Shown here one piece after another: positions 55,557-64,000 of a DNA stretch of 64,000 nt; within the stretch, counting starts at the first letter, position 1; each line of letters begins with the position of its first letter. A program made the position numbers and the translations under genes. The stretch spans positions 2,108,001 through 2,172,000 of the forward strand of contig NZ_CP141822.1 of the NCBI RefSeq assembly GCF_035621455.1, read 5' to 3'. Source of the stretch: Vibrio natriegens NBRC 15636 = ATCC 14048 = DSM 759 (GTDB lineage Bacteria; Pseudomonadota; Gammaproteobacteria; Enterobacterales; Vibrionaceae). The notes under the pieces are model-generated. The model made no database searches. It saw only the letters and a program-made list of their open reading frames with translations, and had not been told where the DNA came from.

Positions 55557-56849
55557 TCAATCTGTTAGCGTTTTTTGTATCTTTTCACTTTTGAGAACAC
55601 GCTTTGCAAAAAGTATGGTTTGCTCCAATATATCCTTCAACTTATTGAGCTTACTTTCCGGTACGTTTTGTTTTTCTTTAATCAATAGCTCAATATCACC
55701 CGATATGGAACTTAAAGGCATCGCTCCCAGACTGCCTGAAACGCCTTTCAGACTATGTACGACTCTTTGAGCTTGTTCTTTATCGGCGTTCAACAATTGA
55801 CATAACTTCACGCCGTCGTTGGAATGGTCCTGAATAAACACTTCTAACAACATATGAACGGCTTCTTCGTCGCCAGACAAAGATTCAAGCATCTTGTTAA
55901 TGTCAATATAGGGAACGTCAACCAGCGCAGGCGTTTTTTCTGAAGATGAATGGGTAACTGTTACTTGTTGTTCATTTTTCTTCGATGATCCTTCATCGAT
56001 GCTAATGTCAGGCTTGTCTGTCTGAAGAAGATCCGCACTGGTATCCGTTACCTTTATTCCGTTCAGGTTATTAGGCTCTTTTTTGCCGAAGGCAGCCCAG
56101 GTGACGACCCATAAAAATAGTCCGCTTACTCCGCCAAACAACACGATTAACTGCGTGAGTGCTCGCTCTAAGGTCATATTCGTCGTTGCTAACTGATTCG
56201 CTAAGTCAGGTTTGAGTAGTTGCTTAGCTAAATAACGTCCTTGCGCGTTCGCGGCGAGTACGTTTGAGGTTTGCGCGAGTCGGCGTTGAAACGCTGAGCG
56301 CTCTTCGACAATTAATGAATCCGATTCAATGAATAGGGAGTCGAGCTCACGGTAAGTGTCTGCACTTGTGGTTGAATCACTGAAAATTGACTCTAATACC
56401 AGCGCCCCCAAGCGATAATACATTGAGTGAACTTTTTCTGAGTTGTTGCCTCTGGCACGACTGTTTCGCAACTGCTCTGCGAGTGAAACCAATTCATGAT
56501 CACTGCCAATAAAAGCATGCGCGTTTTCAAGAAAACGATCCGTAGCATAGAATAACTGGGTTAAGTCCGGGGAAAATACACCACCCGAAGATTCATGCTC
56601 AAGTTGAAGGCGAACGGCATAAACAAGCTGGAGTTTCAGAGCAGTTGGGTCTACGTGCTGCACGCGATTGGTCAGTTCGAAATTAAAAAAATTACGAACT
56701 TCCTCTATTTTACTTCCCAACTCATTAACGGTTGAAAGCATTTGAATGGTTTGCTTCGATTGCTGCCAAAAGCCAACCGCTAATACACACCATAAAATGA
56801 ATAGAAGCCAAACATAACGTCTTAAACTTGCCTTTAATTGCTGCAACAC
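55557..56849 (-). CDS. Membrane-anchored sensor with C-terminal Hpt domain, no kinase
   Basis: This 430-residue protein has a helix at about 12-28, a ~200-residue extracytoplasmic region, a second helix at about 232-254, a low-complexity cytoplasmic linker (255-310), then an Hpt domain (~310-415). The phospho-accepting histidine is H365 in VVHSLKGVSGSLGAMPLSSIS. No HisKA, ATPase or receiver domain is present. The layout resembles the end and sensor of a hybrid kinase with the kinase removed, so phosphate must come from another protein. The start is GTG at 56849, with GAGG five bases upstream. Partners are not visible; the next gene is a lipoprotein. Confidence 0.78.
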   Translation of the reverse strand: MLQQLKASLRRYVWLLFILWCVLAVGFWQQSKQTIQMLSTVNELGSKIEEVRNFFNFELTNRVQHVDPTALKLQLVYAVRLQLEHESSGGVFSPDLTQLFYATDRFLENAHAFIGSDHELVSLAEQLRNSRARGNNSEKVHSMYYRLGALVLESIFSDSTTSADTYRELDSLFIESDSLIVEERSAFQRRLAQTSNVLAANAQGRYLAKQLLKPDLANQLATTNMTLERALTQLIVLFGGVSGLFLWVVTWAAFGKKEPNNLNGIKVTDTSADLLQTDKPDISIDEGSSKKNEQQVTVTHSSSEKTPALVDVPYIDINKMLESLSGDEEAVHMLLEVFIQDHSNDGVKLCQLLNADKEQAQRVVHSLKGVSGSLGAMPLSSISGDIELLIKEKQNVPESKLNKLKDILEQTILFAKRVLKSEKIQKTLTD

Positions 56850-57010
56850 CTAACCCTCGCATATTTCCATTAATAACAAGGATATATCATTATCTTTCAA
56901 GATACAGGGTTCTTAGCGTTGACACGGGCGTAAGCTCAAGAAAAAACGCTACGCAATGGCAAGGTTTCATTCATTGTGGGCAAATACCATTCGCGATATT
57001 TGACGCACAT

Positions 57011-57034
57011 AAAAAAGAGAGCCTAAGGCTCTCT
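57011..57034 (-). terminator. Terminator after yejK
   Basis: On the minus strand AGAGAGCC-TTA-GGCTCTCT is followed by TTTTTTAT. Confidence 0.88.
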
Positions 57035-57061
57035 GATTTGAATTGTCACTCGTCGTTTCGA

Positions 57062-58060
57062 TTAACTGCGACTCAACTGATCTTTTAAGTTCGGTGGCGT
57101 TCCTTTGATCGTTAATGTATCGGTCTCTGGATCATAAAAAATACGCTCACCAAGAAGTAAGCTGTCAAAGCTGATGTTTAAACCACCACCCGCTCCAACA
57201 TACTTAGTTAACTTACGAACCGTTGCACGATCACCAGGGAATGACTCTTCAAGTTCGTAACCTTGCTCTTTAGTGAAGTCCATAAAGCTGGTGCCATCCT
57301 GACTAGGTGGTAATTCACCCGAAAGCTCAGAGACTTGCACTTCTTCGCCGGATTTGATCTGCTCATTACAGTAGTCGTAAACTTGTTTTTTGTACTCGTT
57401 TACTTCCTGCTTTTCTAACTTTGAATCAGCACAAAAATCATCAACGGCTTGCATCAATACCAAGTTTTGTTGCTTTGTATCTAACCCAATATCTGCCTGA
57501 AGGAAGTCGAGGAAAAAGTCTGCTACTTTACGCCCTACCCGACCTTTAATGTACGACAGATAACGGTTGGACTCTTTGTCAGTGTCGTAGCTCGACAAAT
57601 CAATACGTGCTGCGATATCCATTTTCGTAATGTCTAAGTAGTCGGTCGCACTAATGTCCAGACCTTCCGTTACTTTCAGACTTTGATTCATTGGCAAAAT
57701 ACCAATGAACAAATAATCCGTCGCAAGGCTCTGATACTCGGCGAAAACCAAAATGCCTTCGTCTGCGAATGGGTACTTAATTAACTCTTCTTTCAGTCGA
57801 TTTGCACTAATTTGTGAGAAATCATAAAAATCTCGCTCACCTTTGCGCATTTCTTGAAGCCAAAACTGAAATTCGCTGTCTGACTGGAAAGAACCAAAAC
57901 CTTTACCAGCTTTAGAATGGAACACTCGATGAAGTTCCGCGACAAGGTTTTCAGTCGACGAATCATTTTCTAGTGATGCGGGACGAAGTTTAACAACCAG
58001 TTCGTCCTGATCGTTTTTGCATAATTGATGCAGAATAACGTTTGAAAGATGAAGGCTCAT
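57062..58060 (-). CDS. yejK: Nucleoid-associated protein YejK
   Basis: YejK (NdpA) is a nucleoid-associated protein reported to interact with topoisomerases in E. coli. The 332 residues begin MSLHLSNVILHQLCKNDQDELVV, the family start, and contain FLQADIGLDTKQQNLVLMQAVDDFC and LNISFDSLLLGERIFYDPETDTLTIKGTPPNLKDQL at the end. It is divergent from yejL, the same arrangement as in E. coli. Confidence 0.94.
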   Translation of the reverse strand: MSLHLSNVILHQLCKNDQDELVVKLRPASLENDSSTENLVAELHRVFHSKAGKGFGSFQSDSEFQFWLQEMRKGERDFYDFSQISANRLKEELIKYPFADEGILVFAEYQSLATDYLFIGILPMNQSLKVTEGLDISATDYLDITKMDIAARIDLSSYDTDKESNRYLSYIKGRVGRKVADFFLDFLQADIGLDTKQQNLVLMQAVDDFCADSKLEKQEVNEYKKQVYDYCNEQIKSGEEVQVSELSGELPPSQDGTSFMDFTKEQGYELEESFPGDRATVRKLTKYVGAGGGLNISFDSLLLGERIFYDPETDTLTIKGTPPNLKDQLSRS

Positions 58061-58145
58061 AGTGATTTTATCTTGCTACAAGGTTTTAGTTGATGGGCAT
58101 TGTAGGTTATCATAAGCCGCTTTTACTATCATTATTAGAGTCTTT

Positions 58146-58373
58146 ATGCCGATTACATCTAAATATACTGACGAACAAGTAGAGAACATTCTTGCGGAAG
58201 TCGCGTTAGTTCTTGAAAAACATGCAGCTTCACCTGAGTTAACACTAATGATTGCCGGAAATATCGCAACCAATGTCTTAAATCAACGAGTTGCCGCTTC
58301 ACAACGTAAAGCGATTGCTGAAAAATTTGCTCAGGCACTGATGTCTTCATTAGAAACACCAAAAACACATTAA
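58146..58373 (+). CDS. yejL: UPF0352 protein YejL
   Basis: This 75-residue helical protein (DUF1414) starts [19 protein letters not shown] and has the block [34 protein letters not shown]. Function is unknown; it is regularly found between yejK and yejM. lapC follows after 22 bases and is probably in the same transcript. Confidence 0.93.
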   Translation: MPITSKYTDEQVENILAEVALVLEKHAASPELTLMIAGNIATNVLNQRVAASQRKAIAEKFAQALMSSLETPKTH

Positions 58374-58395
58374 TAACGGATAATTAGACACATAC

Positions 58396-60204
58396 ATGGT
58401 AGACAGCGGAAACTCATACGGCGAACGTGTATCTCGACTGGTAGGTTGGGGACATTGGTTTGCATTCTTCAACATTGTTGCTTCAATGTTGATAGGCACA
58501 CGCTATATTACTCAATCGCCTTGGCCTGAGACCTTGCTCGGTCAGTTTTACCTGGCAATCTCTTGGGTTGGCCATTTTGGCTTCCTTGTTTTCGCTCTTT
58601 ACTTGCTGGTTCTATTCCCGTTGACGTTTGTCCTGCCATCTCGGAAGCTATTCCGCTTGGTGGCAGTGATATTTGCTACGGTCGGTCAGACTATTTTATT
58701 GATCGATACCCAAGCCTATCAGTCGATCAACTTACACCTGACCCCTGTGGTTTGGGAGCTTTTATTTAGTGATGATAAAAGCGTTTTAAGCTCAGATCTG
58801 CAACACCTGTTTGTTGTGATGCCATTCATCTTCCTGATCCAGCTTGCGCTTTCAGAGTGGGTGTGGCGAAAACAACGTAAACTTTCTCATAAACACGTTG
58901 GCCGCCCGCTGGCTATACTGTTCTTCTTGAGTTTTATGACCAGTCATTTGGTTTACATCTGGGCGGATGCTTATTTCTATAACCCAATTACCAGTCAACG
59001 CGCTAACTTCCCGCTTTCATACCCAATGACAGCGAAAAGCTTTATGGAAAAACACGGCTTATTGGATCGTGAAGAGTACCTAAAACGCTTAGCTGAAAAC
59101 CAAGGTAATGTAGAACTGGTTAACTACCCGCTTGAAAAATTAGAGTTCAATCGCCGCGTAAACAAACTTAACGTTTTGATGATCAGCGTGAATAATTTGA
59201 GAGCGGATGCATTAAATGAACAAGAGATGCCAAACCTTTATGGGTTTGCGCAGGAAAATCAGAATTTCCGCAACCACTATAGTTCAAGCAATGACACCTA
59301 TGGTGCATTCGGTTTGTTCTATGGTCTGCCAACCAGTTACGCTTCAAGCATTCAGGCACAAGGCTCTTCACCTGTCATGCTTGATGTCCTGAAAGAACAG
59401 GGTTACAGCTTTGGTTTATTCAGTGGCAATGGCTTTGAAGATGATCTTTATTCAGAGATCATTTTCAGAAACTTGAACTTGGCTGAGAAACTAGACGGAC
59501 AACAAACGCACACTGACAAACAGTCCATCTCCGATTGGAACACATGGCTGGTAGAGAATGCACAACAGCCTTGGTTTAGCTACATCGAAGTTACCGCAGT
59601 TGATAACTTTGAATCGATTCCTTCAAATACAGATGAAGAAATGCCAGCCAGCGAACGATTCAAAAAAGCGTACGAGTTTGCGGTTAAATCAGCGGATAAT
59701 ACCGTTGCCAGCATTATTAACGAATTAAAAGAAACGCACTTACTCACAAACACCGTGGTTATCATCACTTCAAATCACGGCAGTGAGTTCAACGAAACCA
59801 ACACCAATAGTTGGGGTGCGAACAGCAACTACAGCCGATATCAACTGCAGGTACCAATGGTGATTCATTGGCCAGGCAGACTTGCAGGTGATTTTACTCA
59901 TAGCACCAGCCACTTGGACCTTTCGGTCACGTTGCTTCAAGACATGCTTGGGGTTTCATCGAACCCTTATGATTACAGTAGTGGCCGCAACTTATTCGAT
60001 GAAAGTCGTCGACGCTGGATATTGGCCGGAGACTCAAGAGAATTAGCGTTAATCACCAATACGCAAACCACGGTTATCGATAAGTTTGGTAACTACAAGC
60101 TGTACGACAAAGACTACAAGCGTCTGCGTGATGACAGCCCTAAAATGCCGGTGCTAATGCAGGGTTTAACGGAGTTACAGCGCTTTTATACCAAGAGCAA
60201 TTAA
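58396..60204 (+). CDS. lapC: Inner-membrane LPS regulator LapC/YejM (PbgA)
   Basis: LapC (YejM, PbgA) senses lipopolysaccharide in the inner membrane and, in E. coli, controls LpxC turnover through LapB. The 602 residues have an N-terminal DUF3413 membrane domain of five helices (about 1-190) and a periplasmic sulfatase-like domain starting near residue 250 (LNVLMISVNNLRADALNEQEMPNL, VIITSNHGSEFNE). The usual catalytic Ser/Cys of sulfatases is not in place, as for other family members. The gene lies after yejL and before a tRNA, as in E. coli, though the tRNA differs. Confidence 0.93.
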   Translation: MVDSGNSYGERVSRLVGWGHWFAFFNIVASMLIGTRYITQSPWPETLLGQFYLAISWVGHFGFLVFALYLLVLFPLTFVLPSRKLFRLVAVIFATVGQTILLIDTQAYQSINLHLTPVVWELLFSDDKSVLSSDLQHLFVVMPFIFLIQLALSEWVWRKQRKLSHKHVGRPLAILFFLSFMTSHLVYIWADAYFYNPITSQRANFPLSYPMTAKSFMEKHGLLDREEYLKRLAENQGNVELVNYPLEKLEFNRRVNKLNVLMISVNNLRADALNEQEMPNLYGFAQENQNFRNHYSSSNDTYGAFGLFYGLPTSYASSIQAQGSSPVMLDVLKEQGYSFGLFSGNGFEDDLYSEIIFRNLNLAEKLDGQQTHTDKQSISDWNTWLVENAQQPWFSYIEVTAVDNFESIPSNTDEEMPASERFKKAYEFAVKSADNTVASIINELKETHLLTNTVVIITSNHGSEFNETNTNSWGANSNYSRYQLQVPMVIHWPGRLAGDFTHSTSHLDLSVTLLQDMLGVSSNPYDYSSGRNLFDESRRRWILAGDSRELALITNTQTTVIDKFGNYKLYDKDYKRLRDDSPKMPVLMQGLTELQRFYTKSN

Positions 60205-60232
60205 TACTGTTTTTACGCGTTTCATTCAAAAT

Positions 60233-60255
60233 AGCCCTCTAATGAGGGCTTTTTG
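60233..60255 (+). terminator. Terminator after lapC
   Basis: AGCCCTC-TAAT-GAGGGCT followed by TTTTG. Confidence 0.85.
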
Positions 60256-60317
60256 TTTACTAAAGCAACAAACAACACAAAATTGAGCAGTAAACAGCCA
60301 AACAGATCGATTTAGGG

Positions 60318-60346
60318 TTTACAAGTTTTTCAAAGCCTTATATTAT
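60318..60346 (+). promoter_or_regulatory. Promoter of tRNA-Ser
   Basis: TTTACA and TATTAT are separated by 17 bases; TCGCG follows before the predicted start, about seven bases before the tRNA. Confidence 0.75.
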
Positions 60347-60359
60347 TCGCGTCAACAAC

Positions 60360-60450
60360 GGAGAGATGGCTGAGTGGTTGAAAGCACCGGTCTTGAAAAC
60401 CGGCATACGTTAATAGCGTATCTAGGGTTCAAATCCCTATCTCTCCGCCA
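60360..60450 (+). tRNA. tRNA-Ser (TGA)
   Basis: A 91-base class II tRNA. Acceptor GGAGAGA/TCTCTCC, anticodon stem CCGGT/ACCGG with loop CTTGAAA (anticodon TGA), a long variable arm (CATACGTTAATAGCGTAT), T-arm GGGTTCAAATCCC, and encoded CCA. The long variable arm and anticodon both fit serine. Confidence 0.97.
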
Positions 60451-60458
60451 CATTTAGT

Positions 60459-60491
60459 AAAAAGGCCGCTAAGAAGTTAGCGGCCTTTTTC
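60459..60491. terminator. Terminator after tRNA-Ser
   Basis: Perfect 14-bp stem AAAAAGGCCGCTAA/TTAGCGGCCTTTTT with a GAAG loop. Confidence 0.93.
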
Positions 60492-60558
60492 GTTTCCACA
60501 GTTTTAAAGGGATTTGTACTAAATCCCTAGTTGGATGCAACCCCAGCCCCACTCGCAG

Positions 60559-61443
60559 CTAAGTCGAAGTCTTTTCGATTATTGTATCCAGCTCTTTAGC
60601 AATTGACTCTGCGGCGAGTATGCCTCTGTTAAGTGACCAAAGCTCAGGTGACACCTGTATCTCTTGCCCAGTTTTATTGATTTTTAACAGTTTAAAAAGC
60701 GGACTCTTATGCCAATTATCTAACACCGCATAGCCCGCCCTTTTACTGTAAAAGAGCCAATCTGGATTTACTTTCAGCAGAACTTCTAGGTTTGCTTCCA
60801 TTAAATGGCTCTGTTTGAGATCGGGTAGCGCGGGCTGAAGGCCGAGGTAACTTAATAAACTTCCGGTATAAGACAGTGGGCCATGCATCCACATGCCCCT
60901 TTCATTAACGTTGGCAAACTGTACCGTTCCGTTAGCTTTAAACTTGCCTTTGTAAGACGCCATGAGCTCACGATGCTTGGCCAAACGCGCTTTCATTTCC
61001 TGCTCTTTACCGACGGCTTTACCAATCGCTAAGGCAGACTCAAGTCCTTCTTGATAGGTTTCTCCTCTGCTTTTGAGCAAAATTGTCGGAGCGATTTGAG
61101 ACAAATCATGCAGACTAATTTTATGACGATAGCTGTCAGCAATAATTAAATCTGGCTTAAGCTGAGCGATGACTTCCAAGTTTGGCTGGGAACGCATACC
61201 GACTGAAGTCCAAGGCTCAATGAGATCCCTCACCTGTGGAATTATTCTGGTCGGGTCTTTGTCGTCAGCCACGCCAACAGGTGAAATGCCAATGACAGCC
61301 AACGCATCAACAAAAGAGTACTCCAACACGACTATTCTTTTAGGTGCAGAATCTGTTGGTACATTAGTTTCTGGCCTAGAGGCGGCTTGTACCGTGCAAG
61401 CGCACAGTACAAGCAAACTAGTTAATAAGCGTATGAGTGCCAT
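60559..61443 (-). CDS. Iron-siderophore ABC transporter substrate-binding protein
   Basis: This is a FecB/FhuD-type periplasmic binding protein of 294 residues. A signal peptide MALIRLLTSLLVLCACTVQA precedes the class III fold: RIVVLEYSFVDALAVIGISPVGVAD, the KPDLIIADSYRHKISLHDLSQIAPTILL block, and NPDWLFYSK. The start overlaps the stop of the receptor gene by one base (TAATG), so the pair is co-translated. The siderophore is not identifiable; FecB-like sequence suggests a hydroxamate or carboxylate ligand. A probable permease gene starts on the other side of the receptor. Confidence 0.87.
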   Translation of the reverse strand: MALIRLLTSLLVLCACTVQAASRPETNVPTDSAPKRIVVLEYSFVDALAVIGISPVGVADDKDPTRIIPQVRDLIEPWTSVGMRSQPNLEVIAQLKPDLIIADSYRHKISLHDLSQIAPTILLKSRGETYQEGLESALAIGKAVGKEQEMKARLAKHRELMASYKGKFKANGTVQFANVNERGMWMHGPLSYTGSLLSYLGLQPALPDLKQSHLMEANLEVLLKVNPDWLFYSKRAGYAVLDNWHKSPLFKLLKINKTGQEIQVSPELWSLNRGILAAESIAKELDTIIEKTST

Positions 61444-63569
61444 TAAAATTTACCTGACACACTCAAGGTAACGTTACGCGGGTCGCCCAGGTACAATCTA
61501 TGGCTGTCCGTTCCGCCTACGTAATACTCTTCATCAAGCAGGTTAGCCACATTCAGCGATAGACGGTAGTCTTTTACTTCATAGTGAACACCGACATCAA
61601 CGGTCATGTAAGCTGGAAGCTCAACTCGATCAGACGGGTCCTCACTGGTGTATCGTGCACCTTCATAGTTGGCACCCAGGGTCGTACCCACTACACCACC
61701 AGCAATTTGGTAAGGGAAGTTATATTTCGTCCAGAAGTAAGCATCATGGTAGGCCGTCATAGGGGTTCTGCTCCCTTGAATACTCGCGTCTGGATTCTCT
61801 GAAATTTCAGAATCTACATACGCATACCCCAGCTTAACCTGCCAGTTCTCTAGCGGCTTCATCAGTAGCTCGGTTTCCACACCTTTACTGCGCACTTCAC
61901 CAAGCAATTCGTAATCACCACTACTGTTTTTCTCTACTACATTGGATTTTTCGATATCAAAATATGCGATGGTTAACTTACTGTTGTTGCTCAACAAATC
62001 GGTTTTCACCCCGACTTCGTATTGACGCCCTTCCTCTGGGTCGAAAGCATCATCGTTAACATCTTTCTTTTCGACACTATTTGGATTAAAGCTTTCGCCA
62101 TAACTGGTGTACAGAGAAGTTCCATCGATAATTTTATAGACGATCCCAGCCTGAGAAACGAAGGCATCTGTAGATTGAGTGTCATCCGTCGACTTGCTGA
62201 CATAATCGAAATCGACATCTTGACGCATGTAGCGTAGTCCGCCCATCACGGTCCATTTCTCAGTTAGGTACACCGTATCTTGCAGGTATAAACCATAGTT
62301 TGTGTAATCAGTAATACGGTGATCCACTTTATACGCGCTTTGATCTCGTTCAGTTACGTCTTGTGGGTTGGTAAAATCTACCGTTGTCGTCGCGTAAGTT
62401 TCACGCAGGAAATCTCGCTTCTCTAGACCAATATTTCCGCCAAAAAGGAGCTGATGTTCAACGTCACCCGTCCAGAGGCTGCCGGTAGTGCGAACATCGA
62501 CGAAGTGATATTCACGCTTATTGACTTGATCTCGGTCGCGTACTTTAACCAAGCTGGTCGAGTCAACCACATCTCTGGTTTCATGAAGATCACGAGTGTC
62601 CTCATGCCACACACTACGCCAATCGACAGTCAGGTCGAAACCATTAATCAGCATGGTGTTGTAACTGGCAAACGCAACCAGCCCTTCATCTTCGTCCGTA
62701 TCATCAGACGACTGGTAGTGCGTATCAATGGAAGCCACCTGGTCGATATCATTGTTCAGTGCCACCAGCCCGTCGTCAGCAACACGATGTTCTGACTGAA
62801 GTTCCAAACCAAAGGTAAGTTCGGTTAATTCCGATGGACGATAAGTCAGTGTCGGGAATAAGTAGTAATTCTGCTGGTCAACATCGTCACGGTATGAGTC
62901 TGCGTTTTCGCCACTGATAATCAGGCGATACATCCAGGTTTTGCTTGCATTTAGCGGCCCGGTGGCATCAATTGTCCCGGTAAACCCGTTATCGTCGCCG
63001 AAATCGCTCACGCTGGTCGCGTATGTTGTCGCCGACACATCATAGCTAAACGAGGCGGTATCTTGCGGCTTCTTAGTAATAATATTGACCATACCACCGG
63101 GCTGGATTTGACCATACATGATAGAAGCAGGACCTTTGAGAACTTCTACTCTTTCTACGTTTGCTGTTGTCGGCGATCCAAATCGAGAGGCAAGACCCGG
63201 TAGGCCGTTAACTTGAATGGTATTAAGATCGGCTGGCATACCACGCAGCGTAAAACCGTCGGCATCGACATTAGAGCGGGTTAAACCCGTGGTGTATCCA
63301 TAGGCATCATCCAATGTCGTCGCTCGGATATCCTGCAAGAACTGCTGGTTGATGACGTTAACCGTTTGTGGCGTGTCTAACGGGTCAATATCCGTTTTGG
63401 TTGCGGTCGTTACTCTAGGGTTCAAGTACGAGTTTTGCTGGCCAAAAACCACCATACTCTCATCCACACTTGCTACCTCTGCGGTAGTATTTTCTCCGGC
63501 GAAAACAACGGAGCTAAGCCCCATTGTAATTAATAAACTCTGGGTGATTGTGTTTACAGCAAATCTCAT
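61443..63569 (-). CDS. TonB-dependent siderophore receptor
   Basis: This outer-membrane receptor imports a ferric siderophore with energy from TonB. I use the ATG at 63569 (708 residues, MRFAVNTITQSLLITMGLSSV signal); the frame to 63581 needs a TTG. A TonB-box-like ESMVVFGQ lies after the signal, then a plug domain (TPQTVNVINQQFLQDI, GFTLRGMP, VERVEVLKGPASIMYGQIQPGGMVNIITKKP) and a 22-strand barrel ending DPRNVTLSVSGKF with terminal Phe. The plug resembles the FhuE/FoxA/PupB group. A Fur box stands about 95 bases upstream. Confidence 0.9.
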   Translation of the reverse strand: MRFAVNTITQSLLITMGLSSVVFAGENTTAEVASVDESMVVFGQQNSYLNPRVTTATKTDIDPLDTPQTVNVINQQFLQDIRATTLDDAYGYTTGLTRSNVDADGFTLRGMPADLNTIQVNGLPGLASRFGSPTTANVERVEVLKGPASIMYGQIQPGGMVNIITKKPQDTASFSYDVSATTYATSVSDFGDDNGFTGTIDATGPLNASKTWMYRLIISGENADSYRDDVDQQNYYLFPTLTYRPSELTELTFGLELQSEHRVADDGLVALNNDIDQVASIDTHYQSSDDTDEDEGLVAFASYNTMLINGFDLTVDWRSVWHEDTRDLHETRDVVDSTSLVKVRDRDQVNKREYHFVDVRTTGSLWTGDVEHQLLFGGNIGLEKRDFLRETYATTTVDFTNPQDVTERDQSAYKVDHRITDYTNYGLYLQDTVYLTEKWTVMGGLRYMRQDVDFDYVSKSTDDTQSTDAFVSQAGIVYKIIDGTSLYTSYGESFNPNSVEKKDVNDDAFDPEEGRQYEVGVKTDLLSNNSKLTIAYFDIEKSNVVEKNSSGDYELLGEVRSKGVETELLMKPLENWQVKLGYAYVDSEISENPDASIQGSRTPMTAYHDAYFWTKYNFPYQIAGGVVGTTLGANYEGARYTSEDPSDRVELPAYMTVDVGVHYEVKDYRLSLNVANLLDEEYYVGGTDSHRLYLGDPRNVTLSVSGKF

Positions 63570-63662
63570 AAAACGGCTCAATTAAATTAACTTTATTGCA
63601 TATAAATTCATTATTATTTTGTTTCATTTGTACATAATTAGATACAAAACGAAGCTGGATAT

Positions 63663-63681
63663 AATAATTATTATCATTATC
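63663..63681. promoter_or_regulatory. Fur box of the siderophore receptor operon
   Basis: AATAATTATTATCATTATC matches 16 of 19 positions of the classical Fur box. It lies about 95 bases upstream of the receptor start. Confidence 0.8.
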
Positions 63682-63808
63682 AATTCAAGTTAAACTTAAC
63701 TTAATGAGTCTGTTTGTGTTTGAGAGCCGCCATCTACCGCTTGAAATTATTACCACAATCCACAATGCATAATAAAAACAAGCGGTCAGTAAACGAATAA
63801 GTGCAATT

Positions 63809-63827
63809 GATTACGATTATCATAAAG
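63809..63827. promoter_or_regulatory. Second Fur-like box, next to the divergent gene
   Basis: GATTACGATTATCATAAAG matches 13 of 19 Fur-box positions and lies about 75 bases before the plus-strand gene at the right edge. Confidence 0.5.
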
Positions 63828-63900
63828 GTTACACTCGATGGACTTTTATTCCTTGTGGCTTGTAACCATTTTTAGCCTGAACGTTCATACGTAGTAATCG

Positions 63901-64000
63901 ATGCGAATTTTTTCCTCCACTCTTTATCTCTGGATACCATTGATTTTATTAACACTTGTAGGATCTTGTTATTCTCTTACCGTCTGGTCTAGTTTTCCGC
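63901..64000 (+). CDS. N-terminal fragment of a membrane protein, probably FecCD-type permease
   Basis: An ATG at 63901 opens a frame to the window edge, with an in-frame stop just before. The 33 visible residues (MRIFSSTLYLWIPLILLTLV...) form a membrane helix at the N-terminus. Being divergent from a siderophore receptor and FecB-like gene, behind a Fur-like box, a FecCD iron permease is the best guess. Only the beginning is visible and no clear ribosome binding site is seen. Confidence 0.45.
   Translation, partial: MRIFSSTLYLWIPLILLTLVGSCYSLTVWSSFP

Larger units (their letters stand above)
63570..63900. other. Divergent control region of the siderophore locus
   Basis: A 331-base A/T-rich gap between the receptor and a divergent gene. 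It contains two Fur-like boxes listed separately and probably both promoters. Confidence 0.6.

Noticed and set aside
1..64000. Mobile elements, CRISPR arrays, prophage or defence islands
   Set aside because: No transposase, integrase, spacer array or defence gene was seen; gene order and codon use look like core chromosome throughout.

Overview
The window looks like a stretch of the main chromosome of a Vibrio close to the harveyi/parahaemolyticus group. This rests on recognising the proteins: LuxU and LuxO with a Qrr1 small RNA between luxO and uvrB, MotY next to rnt, a six-gene rnf operon followed by nth, the sodB-VC2046-type block, and an ackA-pta pair. The exact species cannot be fixed from the sequence alone. 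Almost all of it is core genome. I see no transposase, integrase, phage gene, plasmid gene or CRISPR array.

Layout. 1-5.5 kb: end of dsbB, yecA, dusC, a membrane diguanylate cyclase and malZ. 5.6-9.5 kb: a three-gene ABC importer of the TrpX type and yfbV. 9.8-15.7 kb: ackA and pta, an MgtC/DUF4010 membrane protein, and a glutathionyl-hydroquinone reductase. 15.9-21.6 kb: oppABCDF. 22.1-26.1 kb: moaABCDE behind a probable molybdenum-cofactor riboswitch, with ybhK divergent. 26.2-30.3 kb: luxU-luxO, qrr1 and uvrB. 30.3-38.7 kb: a gap with DnaA-box-like motifs, tRNA-Asn, rnfABCDGE, nth and gloA. 38.8-46.1 kb: a small gene behind a Fur-type box, motY, rnt, a sodium/proton antiporter, a DsbA-like protein, grxD, sodB, a VC2046-type protein and a degenerate SDR. 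46.2-54.2 kb: adhE, a MarC-type protein, a voltage-gated potassium channel, asd and nhaC. 54.3-60.5 kb: a lipoprotein and a membrane-anchored Hpt protein of unknown role, yejK, yejL, lapC and tRNA-Ser. 60.6-64 kb: a siderophore-uptake locus with two Fur-type boxes, running off the right edge.

How parts fit. LuxU passes phosphate to LuxO, which with sigma-54 should switch on qrr1. The qrr1 control region shows the expected -24/-12 promoter and a TTGCA/TGCAA site. AckA, Pta and AdhE form the overflow and fermentation branch from acetyl-CoA, and both ackA and adhE carry FNR-like palindromes upstream. Rnf and two NhaC-type antiporters fit the ion economy of a marine bacterium. Iron control shows at three places with Fur-like palindromes.

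No clearly new multi-gene system stands out. The least explained parts are the Hpt/lipoprotein pair (54.3-56.8 kb), the DnaA-box-like gap before tRNA-Asn, the 114-bp repeat array in rnfC, and several structured leaders or intercistronic hairpins (TrpX-type operon, opp, ackA-pta). Starts were moved from the longest open frame where a ribosome binding site or family alignment argued for it; each case is noted.
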